From a bacterium (GTDB lineage: Bacteria; Pseudomonadota; Alphaproteobacteria; Caulobacterales; Caulobacteraceae): a stretch of 64,000 nt of DNA. The notes under the pieces are model-generated. The model did no database searches, was not told the origin of the DNA, and saw nothing but the letters and a program-made list of their open reading frames with translations. Positions within the stretch are counted from its first letter, which is position 1; each line of letters begins with the position of its first letter. This document shows positions 34,187 through 43,825 of the stretch, piece by piece. Position numbers and translations under genes: made by a program. Location: positions 62,001-126,000 of the forward strand of contig JAVBXP010000012.1 of assembly GCA_030824495.1 (NCBI GenBank), read 5' to 3'.

Positions 34187-35182
34187 ATGCAGACGCCAGC
34201 CAACCCTCGGATTTCGTGCCTACTGCCGGTCTATAACGGCGAGGAGTTCCTGGACGAGGCGGTTCGGTCGATCCTCGCCCAGACCTATCGCGATTTCGAA
34301 CTGGTGATCGTCGACGACGGCAGCAGCGATTCATCGCCGCAGATCCTGGCCGCCCTGGCCGCCGAAGACGGCCGCATCCGAGTGGTGAGGCGCGAGAACG
34401 GCGGCATCGTCGCGGCGCTCAACACCGGCCTGGCGGTGTGCCGGGGCGAGTACGTCGCGCGGATGGACGCCGACGATATCGCCCTGCCCGACCGCTTTCA
34501 GTTCCAGTTGGACTATCTCGACGCCCATCTTGGCTGCGTACTGGTCGGCGGGGTCGCGCGGTCGCTGAAATCGGACGGTTCGATTGGCGGGCGCACTACG
34601 GGCGGCCGTCATCTGCGGACCGATCTCTCAGCCTTTCCACCCAAAATCGCGGTCTCCATGCACCCGCTGATCACAGTCCGGCGCGAGGCCTTGCTGGCCA
34701 TCGGCGGCTATCGAGCGGCTTTCCCCCACGCCGAGGACTACGACCTGTTCATCAGACTCTCAAAACTGGGCGGGATCGACAATCCGGACAAAGAGCTGCT
34801 GATCTATCGCCGGCACGAGGGCGCGATCTCGCTGAAGCATCTTGAAGCGCAAGAGCGCAGCGCCGCATTGGCCGAGGTGGATGCGATCGTCGCGGATAAA
34901 ACGCCCGCGCCCGATTTCCCGAACTGGCTGCTGGAGCCCTACATCCGCCTGCGTATCTGGCGGCGCTATCTCGGCGTCGACCGGACCAAGGCGGCAAGGA
35001 TGCTGCCCCAGTTGCTGGGCGACGCCACGACCCTGCGGCCAGAAGCCTTGGCTTCGCCACGCTATTGGGGCCTGCGGACGCGGATCGCCGGTTCGCTGCT
35101 GGCCAGTGTGGTTCGCGATGCGAAACGCCGGCGGCGGTCCCCCTCCCCGGTCCTCGCGACGCCGAACGCCGCTAGGTCCTAG
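34187..35182 (+). CDS. Glycosyltransferase family 2
   Basis: A 331-residue GT-A enzyme with LLPVYNGEEFLDEAVRSILA, the VIVDDGSSD nucleotide motif, and the DxD-type MDADDIALPDRF. An acceptor part with HAEDYDLFIRLSK (the ED catalytic base) follows. It lies in a two-gene plus-strand operon after the pyruvyl transferase. The end overlaps the convergent GT4 gene by 11 bases. Acceptor and donor sugars are unknown. Confidence 0.9.
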   Translation: MQTPANPRISCLLPVYNGEEFLDEAVRSILAQTYRDFELVIVDDGSSDSSPQILAALAAEDGRIRVVRRENGGIVAALNTGLAVCRGEYVARMDADDIALPDRFQFQLDYLDAHLGCVLVGGVARSLKSDGSIGGRTTGGRHLRTDLSAFPPKIAVSMHPLITVRREALLAIGGYRAAFPHAEDYDLFIRLSKLGGIDNPDKELLIYRRHEGAISLKHLEAQERSAALAEVDAIVADKTPAPDFPNWLLEPYIRLRIWRRYLGVDRTKAARMLPQLLGDATTLRPEALASPRYWGLRTRIAGSLLASVVRDAKRRRRSPSPVLATPNAARS

Positions 35183-36269
35183 CCGCCGCCATCAGCAGGT
35201 CGGCCAGCCGCCGTCCGCTGGCCTTCCAGGTGAAATCGCCGGCCCGGCTCAGGCCCTCGGCGATCTTGGCCGCGCGCAGGTGCGGGTCGTCGGCCAGTCG
35301 CCGGAAGGCCGCGCTCCAACTGCGGGGATCATCGACGTCGCCATACAGCGTCGCATCACGGCAGACCTCTGGAATGGCTCCGCCCGCCGACACCACCGCC
35401 GGACACCCGCACGCCATCGCCTCGATCGGCGGCAGGCCAAAGCCTTCGGTTCGCGAGGGAAAGGCCAGGCATAGCGCGCCCTCGTAGAGACCCCGCAAAG
35501 CCGCGTCGTCGATCGGTCCGGCGAAGATCGCCCGCGAAGGCGCTTCCAACCCCTGTCGCCGCAGATCCTCCCGCCCGGGCCCAACCAGCACCAGATCGAG
35601 GTCCGGCAGTTCCGCACCCGCGAAAGCCTCGAAGACCACGGCGCTGTTTTTGTAGGCCTTCGGGCTGGCGATGTGCACGACGAACCGCCCCCTCCGCAGG
35701 CCCAGCCGCTCGACGACACCCGCGTCGGCCGGCGTATCGAGGATGTGATCGGCCCCATTGTGCAGGACGCTAGTTCGCGCTCGGGGCGACACGCCGCACA
35801 GGTCCAACATCTGACGCGAATAGGACGAGACGGTCAGCACCTGCCTGGACGTCCGCGCCATCAGCGGCGTCAGCAGCCGGTAGCCCCATCTCAGCCGGGC
35901 GGGATAGGAACTGTCGGGGAACAGAAACTGGGCGTCATGCAGCATCAGCAACTTGTTCGGATGCAGCACCGGGGCGAGGTTGCAGAGGTTGACGAGCAGG
36001 CCTCCGCTGGCGCGACCTGGCAGCACGAACTGCTCCCAGAGCTGGCTTTGGCCCCGAGGCTCCTCGACCAACTTGATATTGTGGAGGACAGGACCCCACT
36101 TGCGGTTCTGCGGAGCCAAGAGCGTCACCTCAGGCCGCTCGGCTGTCGGCATCTCGCCCAGGATTTCGTCGACCTCGCGGATCAGACGGTCGGCGACCCG
36201 GTGGACCCCATTTAGGCCGCCGGCGTAGAACTTGCCGTTGAAGTAGATCGGCCTCATTTGGCCGCTCAT
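35172..36269 (-). CDS. Glycosyltransferase family 4
   Basis: A 365-residue GT-B enzyme with VVHIASPKAYKNSAVVFEAF in the C-terminal domain and the donor site PSRTEGFGLPPIEAMACGCP. It resembles mannosyltransferase-like members of GT4. It begins MSGQMRPIYFNGK; the second Met (36257) is an alternative start. It overlaps the GT2 stop by four bases (ATGA) and so belongs to a three-gene minus-strand operon: polymerase, GT2, GT4. Confidence 0.9.
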   Translation of the reverse strand: MSGQMRPIYFNGKFYAGGLNGVHRVADRLIREVDEILGEMPTAERPEVTLLAPQNRKWGPVLHNIKLVEEPRGQSQLWEQFVLPGRASGGLLVNLCNLAPVLHPNKLLMLHDAQFLFPDSSYPARLRWGYRLLTPLMARTSRQVLTVSSYSRQMLDLCGVSPRARTSVLHNGADHILDTPADAGVVERLGLRRGRFVVHIASPKAYKNSAVVFEAFAGAELPDLDLVLVGPGREDLRRQGLEAPSRAIFAGPIDDAALRGLYEGALCLAFPSRTEGFGLPPIEAMACGCPAVVSAGGAIPEVCRDATLYGDVDDPRSWSAAFRRLADDPHLRAAKIAEGLSRAGDFTWKASGRRLADLLMAAART

Positions 36270-37132
36270 GTGAGATCCACGATCCGTCGCGGATCGATGC
36301 GGCCGGCGACAAGATCACCCAACGCCAGCAAGTTGCCCTGCAGCCGGCCACGGCGATCGATATAGGGCTCTGGCTTGAACACCCGCAGCAGATTGGCCAA
36401 CGGTCCCTTAATGAGCAGCTTGATGGCGAGTTTCGGCGGAATGGTCCGCTTCCTGAGCAGGTAGAGGGGATTTGCGATCTGCGAGTAGCCGAGCTTCTTG
36501 CCGGGCGTCCTGCCGGACTTGATGCCCATGTGAACCCCCGCCAGCTTGCCGACCCGCAGCAGCTTGCCCTTGGCCTTTAGCTGGAAGGTGAAATCGATGT
36601 CCTCCTGCCATCCGTAGAGCGGCAAGTTCTCGTCAAACCGCAGGCCGCGAATTGCGCTGCTCCGCAGGACCATGTTGCAGCCGTACAGCGCCTCCAGCGG
36701 CTGTTCGCCCTGGTCGCCACCGCGCTGGGCCGACACCAGGCGGCAGGCCTCCTCGAAGGAAATCCCAGGCCCGCGCGCGCCGTCCGCCAACAACAGCCCG
36801 TTCACTCCGACGACGTCTGGCCGACCCGCGAAGAAGGCCTGCGCCTGTTCCAGGAAGTCCGCTGCCGGAACAAAGTCGTCGTCGAAGATGGCGATCAGGT
36901 CGCAGTCATCCTCGATCGCGTTCAGCGCATGGTTCCTCTGGCTGCACGACCCCTTCTTGGCGAGGTCAACCCTCAGGGGCAGAGGCCCGGCCTCGATGCC
37001 CGCGACATCCTGCGGCGAGGCGCCGACCACCAACACGCCATCCGGGGGCCGGGTCTGGTCTGCGAGGCGGGCAATGGTCCGCGCGGCGAGTTCGGCCCGC
37101 CCAACCGTGGCGACGACGACAAACAGCTTCAA
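36266..37132 (-). CDS. Glycosyltransferase family 2
   Basis: A 288-residue GT-A enzyme with the N-terminal VVVATVGRAELAARTIA, the metal motif IAIFDDDFVPAADF and an acceptor-binding YGWQEDIDFTFQL segment. No membrane helices. Its start overlaps the polymerase stop by four bases and its stop overlaps the GT4 start by four, so all three are translationally coupled. Confidence 0.9.
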   Translation of the reverse strand: MKLFVVVATVGRAELAARTIARLADQTRPPDGVLVVGASPQDVAGIEAGPLPLRVDLAKKGSCSQRNHALNAIEDDCDLIAIFDDDFVPAADFLEQAQAFFAGRPDVVGVNGLLLADGARGPGISFEEACRLVSAQRGGDQGEQPLEALYGCNMVLRSSAIRGLRFDENLPLYGWQEDIDFTFQLKAKGKLLRVGKLAGVHMGIKSGRTPGKKLGYSQIANPLYLLRKRTIPPKLAIKLLIKGPLANLLRVFKPEPYIDRRGRLQGNLLALGDLVAGRIDPRRIVDLT

Positions 37133-38583
37133 TACAAACTCCTACTGCGAACTTGCGGGCGGGTTGTCGGACGATACGGCGCGGGCCTGACTTGGCGGGC
37201 GGCGGGAACCTCGCTTCGCCGCCGGCGCCATTCCAGGGCCAAGCCGCCCATGATCGCGAAATTGACGCCAGGATCGGGCGAGGCTGCGCCGATGGCGGCG
37301 GGGATCATCATGCAGAGCACAGTCCAGCTCGCCGCCGAGCCCGCCGCCATCCGCTCATCCCTAGGCGAACCATAGGTGCTGGCCCGCATGGGTTTGAAGA
37401 CCCGCACAAGATGGCCGAGGAAGGCGACGACGCCGACGACGCCCATCGATCCCAGCATCGCCGTGAACAGGCTCGAAGACCGGAAGCTGCCGGCGCCGAT
37501 CCCTAGGCCATAGGAGGCGACGAACGCGTCCAGCCCCTGCATCGCCCAGAAGGACCGCTGCCGCCCCGAAACGCTGTCGGCCTTATCCATCGTCATATGC
37601 TGGAACATGTCGGCCAATTGGTCGGCCAGGTGCGGAACCAGCAGGACCGTCCCCATCGCCGCCAGCAGCGCAGCCACAAGGCCGACCAGAATCGCGACCA
37701 TCTTGAACGGACTGAGCTGCTGGCGAAGCACCAGTAGGCGCAGCACCAGCAGCGCGCCGTAGACCCCAAGGCTGAGATAGGCCGCGCCCGAGGTCGAGAA
37801 GACCAGGATGAGCAACAGCGCGATCGCCGCAGGGCCGGTTCTCCGGGGCTGGACGTCCCGCATCCAGCACTCGAACACGAAGACGAACCAGATGAAGGCG
37901 TAGGAGGCGTAGAACGACGCCTCGGGGAAGATCCCCGAAATCCGGACCATGCCGTTGTAGCTCTGTTCGAGCTGGCCGTAGCTGCCGTTGCGGAAGAAGT
38001 TCAGCAGGTCGCCAAGGCCGAGATTGGTCAGGACCACGCCCAGCACTCCGAACGTCGCGTGCACCCAGGCGATGATGCAGGCGGCGCGCACGATCTTGCG
38101 CGAGGAGTCGGGCCGGTTCGCGACGATGGTCGCACAGACCCCGCTGAGCAACGTGCCCAGCATGTAGACGGCGGTCGTCACGTTCTGGTTGGTGAAGACC
38201 AGCGGAACCGTATCGAACAGGCTCTTCACCGTGATCGGCCGCAGCGGCGAGACAAACATCTGTCCCTCGAAGATCCGCGGCAGAACGAAGGCTGAGGCCG
38301 CGCCATAGACGGCGTAGACCGCGAGGAAGGCGTTGGCGCTCAGGGCCGGACCGATCCGCGCGTACTCCCCCGAGCCGGGCAGCAGGATCCGGGCGACCAG
38401 AAACACCATGGCCAAGTGGGCGGGCGAGATCGATGAGCCGCCCAGCGCCGTCATGATGATCGCCGCCGACCCGCTGAACAGGGTCGAAAACATCATAAAC
38501 CGCAGCAGGTCGAGCGAGGTGCCGCGCACCAGCAACGCCAGCCCGATGACGATCGAAATCAGCCCGAACAGTGTAGGGACCAC
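37129..38583 (-). CDS. O-antigen/EPS polymerase-like membrane protein (Wzy-type)
   Basis: A 484-residue protein with about 10 to 12 hydrophobic segments and a large periplasmic loop in the second half (ADQLADMFQHMTMDKADSVS then GRQRSFWAMQG), followed by YGLGIGAGSFRSSS, the Wzy/WaaL-type layout. It would join lipid-linked repeat units on the periplasmic side. It starts with GTG, with AAAGGA upstream, and heads the operon with GT2 and GT4. Sequence similarity within Wzy is low, so the call rests on topology and context. Confidence 0.78.
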   Translation of the reverse strand: MVPTLFGLISIVIGLALLVRGTSLDLLRFMMFSTLFSGSAAIIMTALGGSSISPAHLAMVFLVARILLPGSGEYARIGPALSANAFLAVYAVYGAASAFVLPRIFEGQMFVSPLRPITVKSLFDTVPLVFTNQNVTTAVYMLGTLLSGVCATIVANRPDSSRKIVRAACIIAWVHATFGVLGVVLTNLGLGDLLNFFRNGSYGQLEQSYNGMVRISGIFPEASFYASYAFIWFVFVFECWMRDVQPRRTGPAAIALLLILVFSTSGAAYLSLGVYGALLVLRLLVLRQQLSPFKMVAILVGLVAALLAAMGTVLLVPHLADQLADMFQHMTMDKADSVSGRQRSFWAMQGLDAFVASYGLGIGAGSFRSSSLFTAMLGSMGVVGVVAFLGHLVRVFKPMRASTYGSPRDERMAAGSAASWTVLCMMIPAAIGAASPDPGVNFAIMGGLALEWRRRRSEVPAARQVRPAPYRPTTRPQVRSRSLY

Positions 38584-38731
38584 AAGGGATCCTTTCAGTG
38601 CGGCCCACCGAAGGTGGTCGGCCCAAACTTTAGGCGCCGCCCATCGGGCGAACCAAAACTATCCCACCCGCAGACCGACCCATCCGCCTGGGATGGTGAT
38701 CCGCCGCATCCCTAGGCGCCGGGCGCCCCAG

Positions 38732-40111
38732 TCATGGGCGCCGAACCGGATCAGTTGGAACCTTGGCCAGACGCTCGGCAACCAGCTGCGTCGCCTTGCT
38801 CGCGGTCGGGATGTAGTCAAAGCGCCCCTGCCGCCCCAGCATCTCCACCCCGGTCTGCTCGATCTGATCGATCAGCGCCTCGGAAGCGTCGATGGAGCCG
38901 TGGGCATAGGTGGGATAGGCGAAATCGGTAAGTTCGTGGCCGACCAGTTCGGCCTCACCAGCCATCAGGCCGTGATCACCCATGAACGCCAGGAACGCCG
39001 CGAACTCTTGGCCGGCGTCGCTGGGACCAAGCGCGAGCGGCACCTCGACCGACAGATAGTCGCGATCATCGGCCTGGCCGTAGACTCGAGAGTGGACGGT
39101 GAGCCGCTTCCACGAGCCGATATCGCTGAAATTGTAGAGAACCTTCGACTTGAAGCCGAGGTCGCCGCTGAACGCCACGAACAGGCTGAGCAGCGGCAGA
39201 GAACGGATCTGCTCGCCGGCTTCGATCCCGCAGGCCTCGGCGGTGAGCGTCAGCGGCAAGCTGGAGATGATCCTGGAGGCTGCAAAGATACCCCGTGACG
39301 TGGTGATCAGAAAGCCGCCGCCCTGGGCCTCGATCTTCTGCAGCGCCGCGCCAAGATGGATCTGGACGCCGCTGGCCCGAAGTTGAGCCCCGACCTGGTC
39401 GAACAACCGCTCGAAACCCTCACGCGGCCGGACGAGCACCGCCGGCCCCGCCACCGGCGCCTTGCCGAGCCTGCGCAGCCGGTTGGTGAGCGGCGCCAGA
39501 CTGACGGCCTGGGCGATCCAGTTCATCCGCTTCTCGGCGAACTGATAATCGACCTCGTCGGCCGGGATGCCGCAAAGCCGCTGGATGTAGGCCCGCAAAC
39601 CACTCTGCGCGAAAAGCCGTTCGCCCAGATGGTAGCGGGCGAAGGAGCCGGCGCTCACCGGCCGCCTATGCCGGACGCGCCCGTAGCCGAGAGAGAGAAA
39701 AGTCAGCGCGATTTCGATCGGACCTCGACGGAGGAGATCGTCCACGATCGAAAACGGATAGCGGCTGATCCCGCCTTGCGGCGTCACCCGATCGACCGCG
39801 ATCTGCGCAGGATGGCAGACCGCCTCGGCGCCTGGGAACCGCCGGAAAAACGGGCTTCCGGCGAAGAAGATGAAGCTGCCGATGTCAAAGGTGTAGGGCC
39901 CGATGTTCAGGGATCGTTGATTGCCACCCAGTCGGTCATAGGGCTCCAGAATGACGACCTGTTGGCCGGCCTGCGCCAAGATGTCGGCCGCCACCAGGCC
40001 GCTGACGCCGCCACCCAGGACCACGACTGGCGGCTCACCGCCCGCCACCCCGTCCGAATTGGCGCCTGTCGAGGACATCGCCGCGGGCCTGTTGGGTGCA
40101 AGTTCAAGCAT
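38732..40111 (-). CDS. FAD-dependent oxidoreductase, UGM/protoporphyrinogen-oxidase-like
   Basis: A 459-residue flavoprotein with an N-terminal FAD fold (VVLGGGVSGLVAADILAQAG, then a Glu and LGGNQRSL). It belongs to the amine oxidase/UDP-galactopyranose mutase-like group. The C-terminal part shows no decisive catalytic signature. It starts five bases after the stop of the GT4 gene at 40117, so they are co-transcribed. It may modify a nucleotide sugar or lipid-linked sugar; UGM-like mutase activity is possible but not shown. Confidence 0.75.
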   Translation of the reverse strand: MLELAPNRPAAMSSTGANSDGVAGGEPPVVVLGGGVSGLVAADILAQAGQQVVILEPYDRLGGNQRSLNIGPYTFDIGSFIFFAGSPFFRRFPGAEAVCHPAQIAVDRVTPQGGISRYPFSIVDDLLRRGPIEIALTFLSLGYGRVRHRRPVSAGSFARYHLGERLFAQSGLRAYIQRLCGIPADEVDYQFAEKRMNWIAQAVSLAPLTNRLRRLGKAPVAGPAVLVRPREGFERLFDQVGAQLRASGVQIHLGAALQKIEAQGGGFLITTSRGIFAASRIISSLPLTLTAEACGIEAGEQIRSLPLLSLFVAFSGDLGFKSKVLYNFSDIGSWKRLTVHSRVYGQADDRDYLSVEVPLALGPSDAGQEFAAFLAFMGDHGLMAGEAELVGHELTDFAYPTYAHGSIDASEALIDQIEQTGVEMLGRQGRFDYIPTASKATQLVAERLAKVPTDPVRRP

Positions 40112-40116
40112 CAGCG

Positions 40117-41205
40117 TCAGCCTCGGATGACGTTGAGCAGGCCCTCATCGAACCGCTCGGGGGCGAAGCGCGAGGCGTTGCGAACGGCGGCGGCGGGATC
40201 GAACGACGGCAACCAGGCTTCTAGGCGCCGCACGCCTTCGATCAACGAGTCGACGGACTGGGTTTCAAACAGCATCCCGCTCTCCTCGGCCGTCACCGTG
40301 TCGCGTACGCCGCCGGCGTCGTAGGCCAGCACCGGCCGCCCCGAGGCCATGGCCTCCACCGGTACGATCCCGAAGTCTTCCTCGGCGGTAAAGATCAACG
40401 CCCGGCATCGTGCATAGGCCTGCCGCAGTTGGTCGAAGTTTAGGCGCGGCACGATGGTGATATTGGGCCCGGCGCGGCGGCGGATGTCGGCCGCCATCTC
40501 TCCGTCCCCGACCATCAGCAAGGGCAGGCCGAGCTTGTTGAACGCCTCCATGGCCAGATCGGCGCGCTTATAGGCGGTCATTTGGCCGACCCAGAGATAG
40601 CGCTCCTCAAGGTCGTTGGTCGGTTTGAACAGATGCGTCGCGACCGGCGGATGCACGACCACCGCGTCGCGGCGATAGGCTTTCTCGATCCGGCTCTTGA
40701 TGAAGTTCGAGTTGGCGACGAACCGGTCGACCCGGGCCGCCGAGGCGAAGTCCCACTGTCGCAAGCCGTGGAAGAGCCAGGGCATGGCCACCCGCGCCAC
40801 CCGGCCGGCCGAAGCGCGATAGTCCTGGTAGTGATCCCACAGGTAGCGCATCGGCGAGTGGCAGTAGCAGACGTGCAGGGCGTCTGGAGGCGTGATCACC
40901 CCCTTGGCCGGCCCTGACTCGCTGCTGAGGATCAGGTCGTAGCCCCGCAGATCCAGCTCTTCGAGCGCCATGGGCATCAGCGGCAGATACTTTTGGTAGT
41001 GCTTGCGGCTCCCAGGCAGGCGCTGAATGAAGGTCGTGCGCACAGGTCGCGCCCGGATCGTCGCCGACATAGCCTCCGGATCGTAGACATGGGTGAAGAT
41101 GTCGGCGTCCGGGAACAGATGGATCAGGCGTTCAAGCACGCGCTCACCGCCACGCATCCCGACAAGCCAGTAGTGAATGATAGCGACGCGTGGCTTTGCG
41201 GGCAT
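40117..41205 (-). CDS. Glycosyltransferase family 4
   Basis: A 362-residue GT-B enzyme with the N-terminal HYWLVGMRGGERVLERL loop, VCYCHSPMRYLWDHYQDY in the acceptor part, LWVGQMTAYKRADLAMEAF, and the donor site FTAEEDFGIVPVEAMASGRP. This type occurs in many alphaproteobacterial EPS loci. AAGG lies before the ATG. It is first in an operon with the flavoprotein. Confidence 0.92.
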   Translation of the reverse strand: MPAKPRVAIIHYWLVGMRGGERVLERLIHLFPDADIFTHVYDPEAMSATIRARPVRTTFIQRLPGSRKHYQKYLPLMPMALEELDLRGYDLILSSESGPAKGVITPPDALHVCYCHSPMRYLWDHYQDYRASAGRVARVAMPWLFHGLRQWDFASAARVDRFVANSNFIKSRIEKAYRRDAVVVHPPVATHLFKPTNDLEERYLWVGQMTAYKRADLAMEAFNKLGLPLLMVGDGEMAADIRRRAGPNITIVPRLNFDQLRQAYARCRALIFTAEEDFGIVPVEAMASGRPVLAYDAGGVRDTVTAEESGMLFETQSVDSLIEGVRRLEAWLPSFDPAAAVRNASRFAPERFDEGLLNVIRG

Positions 41206-41308
41206 TCAGACCTTCTCAACCATAGATCGGACTAACGAATACATCGCGCGCGAGTGTTCCATTAAGTAAGGCGCGTTATTGTCGTCACAGCAGAAGCGAG
41301 GGACGAGA

Positions 41309-41512
41309 ATGTCGGCGGCGAGTTCGGAAGCAGAGCAAGGCTCGCGGCTTCTTTTCCAATTGAAGGACGGCGCCCGGAAACGCGGCGCCGTGGCCCAGGT
41401 CTCGCGTGACCCGGTTGTCGCCGGCGCTTGGTCGGCGCGTCGCACGCTGTGCTTCATCATGCTGACCTGCGGCGGCTTCTGGGCGACCGCGCTGGTCCTG
41501 CTGCTGCGATAA
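41309..41512 (+). CDS. Small protein with C-terminal membrane helix, unknown function
   Basis: A 67-residue ORF with a polar, basic N-terminal part and one hydrophobic segment at the end (RRTLCFIMLTCGGFWATALV). The ATG at 41309 has GAGGGACGAG upstream; a TTG ten codons before is less likely. It lies on the plus strand between GT4 and wzc, both on the minus strand, and ends 16 bases before the wzc stop. It could be a small membrane partner of the EPS machinery, but there is no evidence beyond position. Confidence 0.55.
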   Translation: MSAASSEAEQGSRLLFQLKDGARKRGAVAQVSRDPVVAGAWSARRTLCFIMLTCGGFWATALVLLLR

Positions 41513-41527
41513 GCCCCAGGCTGCGCT

Positions 41528-43765
41528 TCACGCGTAGTATTGGGCGTACTGACGGTAATAGTAGGCGGCGTCGCCGTGGCCGAAGCGCGCCTGCTGGCCT
41601 ACGTGAATGCGGTTGAGCACGACCCCGGCCACCGCCACGCCTTCGACCGGCAGTAGGCGAAGCGCCGCACGGACCGCGTGCTCCGAGGTCTTCCTCCAGC
41701 GCGCGACGAACACCACCACGTCGACCTTGGCCGCCAGGATCCGCGTGTCGGCCAAGGGCAGCACAGGGGTAGTGTCGAGGATCACCAGATCGAACCGCTC
41801 CCGAAGCTTGGCGAGCAGTAGATCCATCGCATCGCCGCCCATCAGGTCCTGCCCGCCGGCGTCGGACGCGTTCAGCGGCAGGATCATCGCCCCCGTCGCC
41901 TCATCCTTCACCAGCGCGGCCTCCAGCGGCGCCAGTCCGGCCAGCACCTCCAGCAGGCCGGCTTGGCGCGCCCTGCCCTTGACCAGCTTGTTCAGTTCAC
42001 GACGACGCACATCGCAGTCGATCAGCACCACCTTCTGCCCCTGTAACGCGGCCGATCTGGCCAGGCAGATCGAGGTGGTCGTCTTGCCCTCCTGCGGCAG
42101 GGCCGCGGTGATGGCGATGACAGTTACCGGTCCGCTCAAGGTGGCGTATTTCAGCGAGGCGCGGAGATTTCGATAGGCCTCGGAGAAAGCCGAGTTCGGC
42201 TGCTGGACGATGGCGCTGGTCGGCGACAGCCCCCGCCCTCCCTTCAGCGACGACAGCAGCGGGATGCCCGCCAGATAGCGCAGGCCAAGCCGGCGCTCGA
42301 CGTCCTCAGCGGTCGTCAGGGATGAGTCCAGCATCTCGGCGCCGATCACCGCCAGCAGCCCCGCCCCGACACCCAGCAAGGTCCCGAACGCCAGGTTCAG
42401 CAGCAGGTTCGGGCTGCTGGGCTTGGACGGCACGCGGGCCTCCGAAATCAACCGGCTGTCGGCCTGCTCGGTGCCCTCCTGGGCGTTGGTTTGCTTGTAC
42501 TGGTTGAGGTAGCTCTCATAGAGCGCCTGCGAGGCCGCAGCCTTCTGTTCCAGCTCGCTCAGGCCCACCATGGCGCGGTTATTGTCGGTCAGGGTTCCAC
42601 GCGCCGTCGACAGGCTGCCGCTGATCGAGGCCAAGCGCTGGCGCGACACCTCGGCCTTGGCCTCAAGGTTCGAGATGACCCGCGTCACCTCGCCTTGAAT
42701 CTGGGCGTCGATGTCGGCGAGTTCGCGCTGGGCCTTCAGGATTTCCGGATGCCGGGCGCCGTAGCGCCCCTGCATGTCGGCCACCTTGGCGCTGACGGCG
42801 ACCCGTTGACCGCGCAGGGATTGGATGACGCCGGAATCGAGCGCCTCGCCGACATCCTCGCCCGTCGACCCGGTGGCGAGTTGCTGGCGCGCCGTGTTCA
42901 ACCGGGCCTGGTCGGCGGCCGCCTCGACCCGGGCCTCGGCGACGCGCTGGTTGTAGGTGGAAATCTCCTGCTCGGTGAGAGTGGCCCCAGAGGTGCTGAG
43001 CAGATCGTTCTGAATTCGGTACTGCTGGACGGCGGCGGCGTCCGCGACGGCCTGGCGCTGCAATTCCTGCAGACGCTCGCCGAGCAGGCCGCTGGCCTGG
43101 CGATTGGCGCTAGCCTTGGCCGCGAGCTGCTCGCTCACATAGGTCTTGGCGAAGGTGTCGGCGATCAGCGCCGCCTTCCTCGGATCGCTTGAAGTGTAAG
43201 AGACGTCGATCGCATAAGTCGCCCCGACCCGCCGAACCGAGAGGCCGGCGAGCAGCCTGTCGATGATGACCTGATCATCGCCCTTGGCTTTTGGAGCCGC
43301 AGGATCGACCTGAGAATTCCCAAGTAACCTGTCGAAGAAGCTCGCTTTTTTCGGCTGTAATGCAGGATTGAAAGCCGGGTCGCGATCCAGGCCTAGCGTC
43401 GCGACCACCCGCCGCGCGAGCTCGCGAGACCCGATGACCTCGACCTCGCTGTCCACCGCCGGCGAGGTGCTGGGCAAGGCCGACAGAGCGCTCTGGTCGT
43501 CCCGCGGCGTCACCTGCTGTTCGCGGCTATTGATCATCAGGCGCGCGGTGGAGGTGTAGGTCGCCTGCTGGTGGGCCGTAATCAGCAGCGCGATGGCGAT
43601 GCAGTTCACCAGGGCGAGGAAGAACACGCCCCGTCTCCGCCGGAAGGCCGAGATCAGCTTCTGAAGATCGAGCCGATCTGCGGCCTCGTCATGTGGATCG
43701 GAGTCGACGTGGATAATCGCTTGTTCGGCTTCGACGGGTCCACGGTACCGTTGCAGCGCCTTCAT
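41528..43765 (-). CDS. wzc: Wzc-type polysaccharide co-polymerase with tyrosine autokinase domain
   Basis: A 745-residue inner-membrane protein. It has an N-terminal Wzz domain with a membrane helix (FFLALVNCIAIALLITAH), long coiled coils in the middle, a second membrane helix (LLNLAFGTLLGVGAGLLAVI) and a BY-kinase domain. The kinase has Walker A ALPQEGKTTTS near 550-560, VVLIDCDVRR and VILDTTPVLP. The last nine residues are a tyrosine cluster (YRQYAQYYA) for autophosphorylation. It controls chain length and export. ATG at 43765 is chosen over TTG at 43771. No Wzb phosphatase gene is visible. Confidence 0.93.
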   Translation of the reverse strand: MKALQRYRGPVEAEQAIIHVDSDPHDEAADRLDLQKLISAFRRRRGVFFLALVNCIAIALLITAHQQATYTSTARLMINSREQQVTPRDDQSALSALPSTSPAVDSEVEVIGSRELARRVVATLGLDRDPAFNPALQPKKASFFDRLLGNSQVDPAAPKAKGDDQVIIDRLLAGLSVRRVGATYAIDVSYTSSDPRKAALIADTFAKTYVSEQLAAKASANRQASGLLGERLQELQRQAVADAAAVQQYRIQNDLLSTSGATLTEQEISTYNQRVAEARVEAAADQARLNTARQQLATGSTGEDVGEALDSGVIQSLRGQRVAVSAKVADMQGRYGARHPEILKAQRELADIDAQIQGEVTRVISNLEAKAEVSRQRLASISGSLSTARGTLTDNNRAMVGLSELEQKAAASQALYESYLNQYKQTNAQEGTEQADSRLISEARVPSKPSSPNLLLNLAFGTLLGVGAGLLAVIGAEMLDSSLTTAEDVERRLGLRYLAGIPLLSSLKGGRGLSPTSAIVQQPNSAFSEAYRNLRASLKYATLSGPVTVIAITAALPQEGKTTTSICLARSAALQGQKVVLIDCDVRRRELNKLVKGRARQAGLLEVLAGLAPLEAALVKDEATGAMILPLNASDAGGQDLMGGDAMDLLLAKLRERFDLVILDTTPVLPLADTRILAAKVDVVVFVARWRKTSEHAVRAALRLLPVEGVAVAGVVLNRIHVGQQARFGHGDAAYYYRQYAQYYA

Positions 43766-43825
43766 CAACAATCGCCTCGCCCGATGTGGCGGCCCCGAGC
43801 CGGACCCGCCTGGGAAGCACCCGCC

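Noticed and set aside
36652..37506. A 284-codon plus-strand ORF across GT2 and polymerase
   Set aside because: Arg/Pro-rich shadow; it crosses the coupled overlap of two real genes.
38648..38664. An ACTATC half-site upstream of the polymerase gene
   Set aside because: There is only one arm; no GATAGT partner at the right distance, so it is not counted as part of the regulon.
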